A program made the position numbers and the translations under genes. DNA of 64,000 bases, taken from contig JAECUM010009315.1 in NCBI GenBank assembly GCA_016617855.1, positions 1 to 64,000 of the forward strand. Reading direction: 5' to 3'. Of the stretch, positions 1-12,300 are shown piece after piece; the first letter of the stretch is position 1; every line of letters starts with the position of its first letter. Below the pieces are notes generated by a model. That model was not told the DNA's origin. It did not search any database and was given only the letters and a program-made list of their open reading frames with translations. This DNA comes from Megalonaias nervosa (Eukaryota > Mollusca > Bivalvia > Unionida > Unionidae).

Positions 1-772
1 TAAGATTTTTGACATGAATGGGAGATTAGAAACTGGGAGGTAGTTCTTTAAATCATTATGGTCGAGTGTTGGTTTCTTCAGCAGAGGCTTTACAATGGTA
101 GTTTTGTAAAATGATGGGAATTCCCCAGATGAGAGAGAGGTATTAATAAGATCAGTTAGTGAAGGCAATATTGGATCAAAGCACTCAAGCAGCAGTGATG
201 TCGGAATCGGATCAAGTTTGCATGACTTTGGTGCACTCTTCATCACGCTTTTACGTACTAAATCCATAGAGACAGGTTCAAATGCTGCTAACGGTTGCCA
301 CTGAAATTCTGTATCGCAACTGTATGGTGACAACGAGTCAACTGAAATTGTGTTGTCAAGTTTATCTCTGATGGTTTGTACTTTGTCACGGAAGAAATCT
401 GCAAACAGGTCCGGAAGGTTGACTAGAGAGAAGGTAGCTGGAAGTGGTGTACATTTGTTCCTTGACATTAGCTTGTTAGTAATCTCAAATAGCTCTTTGC
501 AGCTGGAACTTTCTGTGATCTTAGTACTGTAGTAGGCTGATTTCGCTGCATGGACTATGTTTGTGACATTCTTCTTAGCGGCATCATAGATTTGCTTATG
601 AATAGTGAGTCTGGTGGAAAGCCAAAGCCTCTCAGCTTTACGGCGGTCTCTTTTAGCAGTGCAAAACTGGTCCCTAATACTGCTATACCATGGAGAACAC
701 TTTTGAATTGATACTCAGCACTTGGTTGCTGGGGCATGTTTGTCAAGCAATGAACGTAGGCAGTTATCGAGT
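1..772 (-). mobile_element. LINE fragment (region before and at the start of the RT domain)
   Basis: Read on the minus strand, this stretch encodes the same protein segment as the better preserved LINE at 47.56-50.13 kb. The two copies are nearly identical over the region before the fingers of the reverse transcriptase. Both contain a segment with the motif LDPIPTSLL and the start of the RT block (KKPTLDHNDLKNY). This copy is cut by the window edge at base 1 and loses similarity near base 772, where a C-rich run begins. It has frameshifts and is not functional. The family looks like a CR1/L2-type non-LTR element, which is inferred from the RT motifs and the 3' tail of the second copy. Confidence 0.8.
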
Positions 773-1614
773 TGGATAACATTTATTCGACCCCCCCCCA
801 CTGTTATATTCTCATATCTAGGATAACATTTATTGGACTCCCCCCACTCTTATATTATCATCTGTATAAAGGACAGCTGTCATAAATTCATAAAACGTTT
901 GGTAAATCAAAGAGATGTGTGTTGAAGAACAAAAGTTATTACACATCATTGCCTTGAATGACAATGTTTAATCCATCTTTATTGAAGATTATTGGCAAGT
1001 TCACTAAATAGCAGCAATATTTCTTTGAATGCAGATATAATCCATATATAAAATACAATACATGATTATTTTGGTAGTCAGAACAGAGTATAAGACTTAG
1101 TGTAATTAATTTTTAAGACAAAATGTCAAGTTGCAGCTGTGATTCAGGAAGGATGAGCAACTTGTGAAGTTAACGATGCCCAGCAAAACTAAGGACTCCT
1201 TGTTGATGAGTTTGACTTTTTAAAGCATAGCAGCAAAGGAGAGCATTTTGTTCTTCACAAAAACTGCAAAAACACCATATAAACTTAAGTTATTCTGGAG
1301 TGTACAAGATCCGCTGAAAGAGTAATGCCATCCAGCATTGGGACAATGCATGAATGCAGAGCTCAATCACAAAAGTAACTAACATATTTAAACAATCACT
1401 GATAGATCAGATAAAATGAGCTGAAGTAACCAGTTGCAAATACTCAAATAATATTTCAGGCCTTCATGTTTTACATTCTCACAGCAATGCAGAAGCATAA
1501 AGATCTTTTTCTATGCTGAGAAAAATTTGACAAGATCTCCACAGATGCTTGAACAATAGTGCAGGATGGCGAAATGCTGACAGATATAAAAAGACAGTTA
1601 AAATCCTCAAGAGA
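773..1614. other. Non-coding stretch
   Basis: AT-rich DNA with no open frame that looks like a gene. Two short similar segments (ggataacatttatt near 773 and 821) form a small local duplication next to the LINE end. Nothing else is recognisable. Confidence 0.5.
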
Positions 1615-2136
1615 CACCTGTAACACCAACTTCATACCTGATATGGTACTGTGGTCAGGAGGCATCAAACAGGTGATCTTGTAAGAAGTGACAGTGACAC
1701 GGGAAGCTAACATGGAGAAGGCCCATGAGAGGGCACTGGCCAAGTATCAGCCACTCATGCATGAGTGCCAGCAGAACGGATGAAAGGCCTGGAATCTTCT
1801 GGTGGAAATAGGATGCCATGGCTTTGCATCACAGACCTTTTGGCATGCCATGGGAGTCATCAGGATTACAGGAGCTAACCATAGAAAGTTTGTCACCACA
1901 GTTGGCAAACAACTAAGGAGGCCTCAAATTGGATTTGGCAGAAGTAAGAGGAGCAATGGGAAAGCTAATCAGTTCCAGGCTGAGTCTGATCAACTCAGTC
2001 AATGCACCCCTGGAGAGTGTTGTGGATCACTGCCAAAATGCAATAGGAAAGGGGATCCTCACCTGATGATGGAAACAACTGTAGTGCAAAACTGTATTCA
2101 TATATTGCCATCCAGACTCAAAACAGTCCAAAGATG
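1615..2136 (+). pseudogene. Decayed retroelement C-terminal ORF
   Basis: One plus-strand frame reads through this stretch with two in-frame stops (TAA near 1687 and TGA near 1781). It resembles a C-terminal segment common in invertebrate retroelement-like proteins. The visible pieces are a PDMVLWS-type start, a run ending in KQVIL, a charged helix (EKAHERALAKYQPL) and a Gly-Cys-x-Gly-Phe-Ala segment. Family membership is from memory of the pattern. The region is not expressed as an intact protein. Confidence 0.45.
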
Positions 2137-2429
2137 AATGTATGTGACACTTCCATTAAGTTCAAACCCTGTTACTGAACTACTGAGAGGAGCACAGACT
2201 GCATCTAAATAAGGCTGTATTTCATTGTCCAATGGATATTAAAGACAGACACTTGGTGTACTTTGGTTTTTATTTCTGTGTGGTTGTCATTATGTGACTT
2301 TTAGCACATGTGTGTGTAGGTGTGACAATACTAAGTCTTTATTTTTGTTTGTAAGTTTAATGTGTGCTTTAAAGAAAACATATGTTATTTTCTTTTATTC
2401 AGAGTTTAATTTCCAGTCATACTCTATGT

Positions 2430-2530
<101 letters not shown>

Positions 2531-2799
2531 CACTATGCACTTACTTACTTGGGGGAAACTCAAAAGAATGGGTTTTAAAACGAGAACAACACAGTCTAGG
2601 AGGCTGGCTGGTAAGGAGTATCCTGTGTGCTGGAATTGACCTGTACCTGATTTACATATTCATGTACACAGAGACAAGCCACTTTGCATGTCAGTATAAT
2701 GAAACAGCTGATCTTTTGTAATCCATAGTATTCAGTGCTCAGAATTACCCTAATGGTCAGAATTTGACCAGCTTATCATACAGAAATTAATATAAAGAT

Positions 2800-2975
2800 A
2801 AATAATGTACTTTTTCATATATCAAAATGACTATAGAACCAATCCTCTTTCATATATTAAAATGACTATAGAACAAGTCCTCTTTCATATATTAAAATGA
2901 TTATAGAACCTGTCCTCTTTCATATATTAAAATGACTATAGAACCAGCCCTCTTTCATATATCAAAATGACTATG
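2800..2975. repeat. Tandem repeat, about 35 bp unit
   Basis: Five diverged copies of a unit containing ctttcatatattaaaatgac and tatagaacc lie head to tail. Related copies reappear at 3905-4015. This lies in DNA downstream of the known PPIL6 exons. Confidence 0.85.
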
Positions 2976-3502
2976 GGGGCGCTCACCAGTTATTAAGTAC
3001 TTTTGAGAGAGTCGTGTATGTAAGGTGAAGTTGTTTGGATTTAAAACATGCACAGTGGAGAGAATGTTGGCATACCTCTATGCTACTTTGATGTAATGTG
3101 GCTGACATTTCTTTGGATATTGTACTTTTGGAAATTGTAAATGATCTTAGCACACTGCTGACTAAAATGACTGCTCCCTTGCACTCCAAAAATCAGCCTG
3201 AATTTGTTTGATGTACACTATCCTTGGCTGCTATTAAAATAGGGAAAATGAATTTTGCCAGACTAGACAATACCAGCTTCTGAAAGTGCAATGAATGAAT
3301 TACCAAATATATAAAATGTAAAAAAAAGTTGTTGGCTCTTTTTTTCACAATTTACTTCTGAAGTTCAGGAAGTGAAAATGACCAAGTGGAGCTAGCCCTT
3401 TTTTGAAAGGTGCACATCTGGAGTAAGGCCAAGCTGTATACTCTATAACCCATATTACACCCATCAATCATACACCAAAATAAAGGGAATTAAAGGTTCT
3501 TT

Positions 3503-3773
3503 GTTGTTGTTGTTGTTGTTGTTGTTGTGGGGCTTAACGCCATTTTTCAGCACACGATAGACTATACATGGCGGCCAGTATTAAATGGTGGAGGAAGAGA
3601 CCAGGAAATCCCCAGAAAGAACCACCGACCCACGAGAAGCTACTGGCAAGCTTTCTCACATATCCACATTTGCCGAATCCTAGACTCGAACCCATGCAGA
3701 CAGAGGTGAGATGGCAGTGATCCGTGACGGACAGCGCTTTAGACCACTCGGCCACTCGGGGCCCCAAAGGTTC
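3503..3773 (-). mobile_element. tRNA-derived SINE (family A) with (CAA)n tail
   Basis: Read on the minus strand the element begins near 3773 with a tRNA-like head: an A-box-like gagtggccgagtggtct and a B box ggttcgagtc. It continues into a body and ends in a (CAA)n tail, seen on the plus strand as (TTG)n at 3503-3529. A second copy in the same orientation lies at 60988-61240. Shared body segments include taacgccatttttcagca and tacatggcggccagta. Confidence 0.85.
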
Positions 3774-4103
3774 TTTGAACAATGCCTAAGATATACAAGG
3801 TCTTTTTTAAATAGCCGGTATAATCAGTGAGGAAACCCAGGGAAATTCTTTTTCTTTAAAATTCTAACCCTATGCAAACTATGAAACTGTAGAGTGCCAC
3901 CTACAGAACCAATCCTGTTTTATATATCAAAATGACTATAGATCCAGTCCTGTTTCATATATTAAGATGACTACAGAACCAGTCCTGTTTCTTATATTAA
4001 AATTACTATAGAATCAGTGATTATGACCAATGAGTATCATAAATGAGGGAAGTGAGAAAAAAGATATCAAAAATGCATCTGTCAAGCAAATGAAATTAAT
4101 TAC

Positions 4104-4239
4104 CCAAAAGCCACATATTTTGTGTCCATCCAAGGTGAAGGCTGTAGTGTGATGTAAAACTGGGAACCATTTGTGTGTCGCCCTTTGTTGGCCATTCCTA
4201 ATATACCTCTTCTAGAATGCTTCATACCAAAATTTTCAT
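4104..4239 (-). CDS. PPIL6: PPIL6 exon 7
   Basis: 136 nt between a TTTCAG acceptor and a GTAATT donor, entering in phase 1 and leaving in phase 2. It encodes [26 protein letters not shown] and the end of the domain core (KYVAFG). One more exon should follow. Confidence 0.92.
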
Positions 4240-6309
4240 CTGAAAAGACATAAATTTTTGGGCTGATATTTGAATTTGACATTGATTCAGAGTCATTTTA
4301 GTCAGGGCTGGATCAGGTCAAGTGTTGGAGGGCATTTCCAAAAGGGCCCCTTGAAAGGCACCAAAGCAAAAGTCTACGTGTCTGTTTACTGAAAGTGTGC
4401 ATAATACCCGGTACTTGTGTGCAAGAATAAAACATTGGTCTAATTTCAAGTGGCAAGTAACAGTATGTTTGTGTGTGTGCATTTTACTTTTGTAATTTTT
4501 AGTGGCATTTTGTTTTTCTTTTTCTGCCCCCCCCCTTTCAGTCCATTCCTGAATAGTCTTAAAACAAGAGATGAGAGTATATAAATAGCTGTCAAGTGGG
4601 GGGGGGGAACACTTTTACGAACAACAAACAACAAAATAAGTGTGCAGTAATTTTTGTACATTCTGTAGATGCTTTCTAAAATACCAAGAGTTGCAACCCC
4701 TATCTGAACTGTCCATTGGTTTTGGTTACGTAATGGCAGCCTGTACTGTACAAGGACCAATCTTCAGGATAAGTCACTGTCTTGCTAGCTAGATTAGAGG
4801 CTTGCATTTTTTGGGTAGGAACAATTTTTATTTTCCACGCAAGCAACAAGCATATGAACTTGATTACATCTAGTGCTGTGTACAGGTGACTATTATGTAA
4901 CAAAATTACTAGACATTTCACTTAAGATGAGCTAGAATTATTTGCATTAACAATATAAACATACATGATAATGTCCATTGATAACAATGTCCCTAATCAA
5001 AAGCTTAGATTTTAGGGAACCAAGAGGAAGTATGATTCCCAACTGTATTACTAGCAGACATGTAGAGTTGTCATTACTGCCTGAGAAAATACTCCAAGGG
5101 TATAGGTGTATTACCAAGGGGAAGTAATTCTGAAATTGTAATTGTCTATTGTATGTAATGATACATCATAATATTTTTGGTAATAAAATTGTATACAAGA
5201 ATGTCAAATATTATAGGGCCACTGCAAATAATAATGTAAGATTAATTTCTAAAACTATGAATTAAGGTTCTGAAGTATAATATTTCTTGAATCCAGTCTT
5301 CTTCCCATGTGTAACATTTGTTTGGCAGCATATTTTCATGAGCTATTTTTCCCTCTTGTACAAATGGAAGTAAAACAGATAAAAATAGGTGACAAATTCA
5401 GCTTTGTTTAAAACCTTTTCTTACACTCTCTAATGGCAATGAACCTTCCTACTAAAGTTAAAAATAAATTAATGTCCAATCATCAGATATAAAATTTGCA
5501 TGATTCTTCTACAATTTAAGGAAATTATTACTCATTTTCACAAAGAGTAATAAAATCTTTAAACAAAACAAATTCATTAATTTATTTCCCACAAAGAATA
5601 TGTGACACTGAATAAAAAAAAATACAAACTTACAAAATTTTAAATAAAACCATTTGTTTTGTGAATCTCTCGTACTAATAATGATAATTATGCATGCATG
5701 TCATTGTAGATAGGATTAGTTTTACTGCCTGCAATATTTGTAACAGTAGATTAGGTTCAACCATAACTAACCCTAATGGCACCAGTTAGAGATAAACAAA
5801 ATGTACATTCAAAGATTTATTTTTCAAAGTAAACAGAATCATATAATTCCAATTGTTATCAAGTGACTTAGTTTTCTGTAATGTGACTGTGTAAAAACTG
5901 TCACATGATACTGATTTTTGAATTTCATACATATTGGTAAATTGAGGTGACTACTTTCAGTTTCCAGTGCACTTTTGGTCAAACTTTGTACCAAATTCCT
6001 TACACCATAATTTGTAACAGAAAGAAACCAGGTTTTGATTTAGTGAAGGCACTGAAAGGAATTTCATGAATGAGATGTTTGTTTATAATGTAATTGAACA
6101 ACAAACAAATCTGATGCAATGCACCAAAGTCCAACAATGGATTTAACAGAATGATGTGCACCAAGTTCAACAATTGATGTAAGGAAATGATATCATTCCT
6201 AAATGGAACTAATCAGAACATGGAACTGTAACAAGTAATCAAACAAGAATCAACTCAAGGAACTTATAAATAAATATGATTGGTATATGGATTTATCACC
6301 ATGGATGAT

Positions 6310-6354
<45 letters not shown>

Positions 6355-9300
6355 TAATGTATGTTTCACCCACAAGTAGGATGTATGTATAATTGATTTT
6401 TCACTGATATAACAATATTTAAATATTGATTTGACTCATATAGTGATACTGAATAATACTGATTAAAAAAAATGGAACATATGTATCTCATTACACCCAG
6501 ATGATGATTATGATGTATTTCCAATTCCACAGCTCTCATCAAATCATCAAGGAGCCACCAAGCATGGCCTACCCATCACAGTATGCTGAGATATCCCCAA
6601 AGAGTCTCCCTATTCCTGACAGATCCATTAGTCCTGAAGCTTGGTCCCTCACTGTGAGTAAAACAATACTGTCCTCCAAGCCAACATCGCCATTGACAGC
6701 AGCATTTGCGTTGCACAAAACCCCCGATTTCTATAACTCCCCTTCACAAAACTCCTTTACAGCTGAAGATTTGCTCCCACAAATCCTGTACTGTGATAAT
6801 ACAGTCAGGCTTTACTCTCCATTTTCCCTGGTTATGGTGAAATCCATGGCCAGAGAACCTGAGGTAATCAGGTTTCTCACTGCAAGCACTTTGTTTGTGC
6901 ATCATTTGGCGAACCAAACTCAGTATTTTGAAATAGCTTAAGTATAAAAAAAATCCTTGGATAACACAGTATGCAATAATGAGCCCAAGTACATTTTAAT
7001 TCATATATAATGCAGTGATATTAGGTACACGCATTTTCGTGAAAAATAATAACAAACTACACACACACACACAACCCAGTGACAGATTAAAATTTGCAAC
7101 CTAGAAAAAAAATGCCAATTAGAGGTTCAAACAATGTAATTGTGCTGTCTTTCCTGCACTCCAACACTCACCTCTCTAGCTAAACAAAGCATATGGCAGG
7201 CCACAGAGCCACTCTGCATTTATAATTTACTGCCTTTTTTTTTTAGCAATATGTTTCATCTTCATTTATGGAAGATCATGGTCATATAATGTAAGAGCAA
7301 GGAATCTCACTAAAACTGAACATGATTTTGATTTGGGGTTTGAAAGATCAAAATGTGTAGAGATCAGGAACAAAATGAATGCTAAAAAATAACAGGTGCT
7401 GGATACGCACTTGAAGGTTATAAAAAGTAGTAGTCTGGTCAAAAGAAGTCATACTGAGTGACATAAGTTTCTCAGATCAGTGCTGTGACCCGCTTTGACA
7501 CTCTAGGTAAAATACCATTCAAGAGTTGACAACCTATGGCATGCCAAGATGGAACTGGGTATTCTGGCACAATGTGAAGAGGCTAATATAAGAAAATGAG
7601 CTACATGAAATCTAAGGCTTTGTTGATGAAATACACTAATTTGATGACAGAAATGAGGAAAACTGGAATTATAGTGATTAAATATCACAGTTGGGTATTT
7701 ATCAAAGTGTAAATTGTTACCTAATCACTCACAAAGTAGGCCTGATCACTTCAGACTTTATTTACTTTGTGAGTGATTAGGTGAAATTTTACACTTTGAC
7801 AAATACCTAACTATGATTATTTAATTCTATAATAATAACTTGTTTTAAATATTTACACTTTGTTTAAACATTCTTTCTCTGTGTGAAAATAATGAATGAA
7901 TTCCTTGAACTATTATTGCATTGCATGAAATTAAATACAAATCATAAAATGTTTTTTTTTTTAAGAAAGACTTTATTCAGTATCTCTTGATAAGGGTTTC
8001 ATCCACACATTCAAATATAATTTTCTGTTTAAATATTCTTCCACATTTTCAAATAATATAATTGTAAATCTCTAAACATTTCCCCAAAAGTTCTTTTAAA
8101 AATGTGAAAATAACCAAAAATATATAAGAGAGAAAGACTGAGTCACAATGGGATTGCAGAATGAATGTGAGTAAAAGATGGTACAGTAATCCATTTCTAT
8201 AAAACCTTCCCCCTCCAGTATACCCCTTCCACTCATGTAACTCTGGTATGATCTGAACAACCTATTATACCACTGTCTCTCATATAACGCTGGTATGGTC
8301 AGAGCACCCATGTATACCACTGCCTTTTATGTAACACCAGTATGGACTCAGCAACCCATTATACCACTGCCTCTCACATAACACTGGTATGGTCAGGGCA
8401 CCCTAGTAAACCACTGCCCCTCATATAACACTGGTATGGTCAGGGCACCCTAGTAAACCACTGCCCCTCATATAACACTGGTATGGTCAGAGCACCCCAG
8501 TATACCACAGCCCCTCATATAACACCAGCATTGTCATGGATCCTATGAAATGTTGAGTGACTTCTGAGCTTGGTTGGTTAAAGCAACTACCAATGTGAAG
8601 ACATGAAATTTACTGACCAGATCCATAACTCTGTCGAAAATAAAATTGAAGCCACAAACTTCCCAAAAGGCTCATTATGTCTACCAGAGAGTGCTTACAT
8701 AAAAAAGGTACATTTATGTCTACCAGAGAGTGCTTACATAAAAAAGGCACATTTATGTCTACCAGAGAGTGCTTACATAAAAAAGGCACATTTATGTCTA
8801 CCAGAGAGTGCTTACATAAAAAAGGTACATTTATGTCTACCAGAGAGTGCTTACATAAAAAAGGCACATTTATGTCTACCAGAGAGTGCTTACATAAAAC
8901 TGATATATTTAATAGTTTCTTAGCTGTGCTGGTTGTGAAGATCAAATAGTCATTAAGCAAGGATGGTAACTGTCAAAATTGGAATTAAAAAGACTAAACT
9001 TGTAACTGACTCATGCTCATGTACAAATAATGTCAAAACTTTGCAGGTTACAAAAAAATTGTCAATGACTGGACAAACAAATTGGAACAGGTGATTACTT
9101 TACAGCTCTTGCCCTAATAATTACCTTCAAATACAGCCCCATATATGGATTCTCCACCATTTCCTCTCCCATGAAAGAAATCTATAAAAATGGTGTACAT
9201 ATCAGGTAAATTTTAAGTAATGAACAGCGAATGACTGAAGAGAAACCTAATGAAAAGTTTATACTCAAGCACTTGTGACTATAGACATGTATACCTTATA

Positions 9301-12300
9301 ACTGAGATAAAATAATTGGTCATACTCAGTTGTAGCATGTATGTGCATATGAAGAGAGTGGAGCAAAATTCTAGCCAGTATACAGAAAACTAAAGAACTA
9401 CAATTTGTACTCTTACTTTTCGGATCCAACATTAGCAATGCATTATCATTTCATTCGTACACCACACAGACCAAAAAGGAAATATTATGGTACAATCGAA
9501 TGAACACACAAAATGGGTTAATACCATCAATTACCCCATATATCAAATGAAGTTAATTAAACTGATTTATGTTGTTTAATTAAGAAAATAAAATACAGGC
9601 TGTTGTATCAGAATTAGCAATTAACAATGCTTCAGAAACAGACTGAGACACAGATGTTAACGTAAGTTTTCCAGTTCCTCCAAACCAATCCCATACCCTA
9701 AATCAACTATGTACATTGATAAAAACAATCTACTACTTTTATGAAAATAAATTCTCTGACCTCCTCCTTGCACCCAGCCATAAGGAACAATTCTGTGCAG
9801 GAGTGTATTTTTGTAGCTCAGAGTGTGACCTGTCTCAGAGGATTTGCCTTTCTCTCCTGTACAAAGAGCCTTGAAATTTTCACAGGTCTTTGGTACAAGG
9901 TCTGTGAAAAGCTGCAAAAAAATTACAGCAGGATTTTAATTAAACAATGAAAAGAAATGTATATCTACAAAGTTTTCAGGATGCATGCTTCTGTAATTTA
10001 TTGATAAACAATCTTTGTAATCATATTGAAAACTGTCAAGATCATTTGCAAAGAAACCAGAATATGAAATGAGAGCAGAAACATGCAGGTTATCGGCACA
10101 GTAACTTGATCTGGGTGCTTGTAATGCACTGAGTATGAAAGGAGAAGGACAACTGATCTTGCAAGGCTCAAAGGGTTGAGGATGATCTGATGTCCTTCTG
10201 TTATCAAAAGGAAGTATGACACAAGCACACAAATCAAATTACTGTGTTGACGATGACTATTAGTATATATCCTAAACAATTTGTACGAAATAAAAAGACA
10301 ACATTTTATGTTGTTGTTGTTATTTTACTTTAATTCCATCCATCTACTCATAAATATAATGTAACTTTAGAAGTCCCTTTACATAACCATTGTTTGTTGA
10401 CATCATCCTTTATTTCAAGAAATCTCAAACTGTATCAGGTATATACCTGATGCAAAGTTTCAGGTCGGCCTGGGGAAAAGTGATGGATATGTAATAAATT
10501 ACAACATACACTCACTTATTATAAGTCCAACTGCAAACTACACAGACCCAGATGTGTCATCACATAATGTGCTGTAAGATCATGGTCTGTGCAGTTTGTT
10601 AGGAGTAATCTGCAGGTGTATTTTGTGACAGCAGATCAGGATGCTTGCAGTTTGCCTTGACTTATAAGTGAGTATATGTGGTATATTGGAGTTTGCCTTG
10701 ACTTATAAGTGAGTATATGTGGTATATTGCAGTTTGCCTTGATTTATAAGTGAGTATATGTGGTATATTGCCTGTTGGTTCCTAATCAAATCATTTATGG
10801 GACACTGTAGCACAATTTTTGTACTAGAAAAAAACCTAAGTATACAGGCACATCAATAATAACAGAATCAGATATTTGAAAAAACACATTATGTAAATAA
10901 TGTTCATGATATCTAAAAGTTACTCCTGTTCTTTTATAGAACAATGATGCAAAGATGAGAACACTATCTTTTATCTGTGTAATGTACCTGAACTTACCAT
11001 TTTACAGATGTTCTATATTATTTAATCCTGACCAATGTGATTATTTTATCCTGACTTATGTGATGTGCATTCTTATAGATACAATAACACAAAGGTTGAA
11101 CAAATTCTTAGGCTTGTATTTCTGTCAAGTTAAAATTGCTAAAATTTATATCTTGTAAAGTTAACAAATATATTGAAATAAAAAATACATTGAAAAAACA
11201 ACTATTTTACATTTTAAATGCAACAAAATACTGTTCTTGAAGGTCAGTTATGCAGAAAATCTTCAGTGTAAACAATACAAGCTTTCTTGTGCAATATTAT
11301 GACTGGATTAATAATGAATATTTTTTGGTAAAATTTACTTCAGCTAAATTCACTAAATTCAGTTAAATTTAATGAAGAACTAAATTGTCCAAAATTACAG
11401 ACATTATCTCCCCTTCACTAAGGCTCAATTTGAAGTTATGGGTGACATCATTCTAGAATGAACCAACCAACCAAAAATGTAGAAGTTTATTGACTGTATG
11501 GCCATTTCAAGTAAAAAGTGACATATTTTGTGCAGTATGGTAAACAATCGTAATCAAAACTGAAAAAAGGGCTAATGTTTTCTTTCTAAATCATAATGTT
11601 ATTGAAGAAACAATTGCAGCAAATGGGAATTTATAGATTATACTTTGTCAAACCAAGAAGTATTATTACAAGGTTACCAAGTAGGTCTTACTGCCCATTC
11701 TAATTTCAGCATATCACATAAATGATTAAATCATCAAAAATACTTTTAAACATTGAAACAAGAATGAACAGACATATCAGTTATGCAGTCATCAGGAAAA
11801 AATGAGAAAGTAAACAAGTGAAAGAAGAAGATGAAGATTAAAAAATAATTCATCCCAATTCAAAGGGCAGAGAAATTTTATCTCTAAAGAGATCTTCATG
11901 AAGCCTTGCTGACAGATTTTATGATGGAGAGATAGCAAATAGAGAACATGACAAGATGTTCACAAATTCCCTACACTATAATCTCTATGGTAGTGAGGAC
12001 ATTTCTTCTTCACTTCCATACCAAGGACAAATAAAACCTGTGCCAGCATCTGTGAGTTATACTTTACAAAAAAATTATTCATAAATGATGCAATATACAC
12101 TTACAGTAGCAAAAAATACGGGGTTTTCAGTATGAAAGATTAAAAAATAAGTTTAAAAAGAAACCTCCAAACTGAACCTTTAAATTAACCAAAAAGGAAT
12201 AAGAGGCAAAACTTGTCTGGAATACAGTTTTCACTAAACCAATGAAAACATGAGAGACTAGATGACAGCAAACCTCAGGCTCTGTTTAAATGTTATACAT

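Larger units (their letters stand above)
4240..9124. other. PPIL6 intron 6 (about 4.9 kb)
   Basis: Intronic DNA with an (AT)n run at 6310-6352, a near-perfect palindrome at 7690-7811 and two minisatellites at 8190-8545 and 8672-8903. An open frame at 6501-6941 is open on both strands and has no recognised homology. Confidence 0.7.

Noticed and set aside
6501..6941. 146-codon plus-strand frame in PPIL6 intron 6
   Set aside because: The minus strand is also largely open here, no motif was recognised and it lies inside an intron. It may be a fragment of an unknown repeat.
8672..8903. Possible CRISPR-like array
   Set aside because: The repeats are directly adjacent with no unique spacers, and the genome is eukaryotic.
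8603..8960. Open frames on both strands encoding 13-residue repeats
   Set aside because: They are produced by a 39 bp minisatellite whose unit length is a multiple of three; several frames are open, so coding is not supported.
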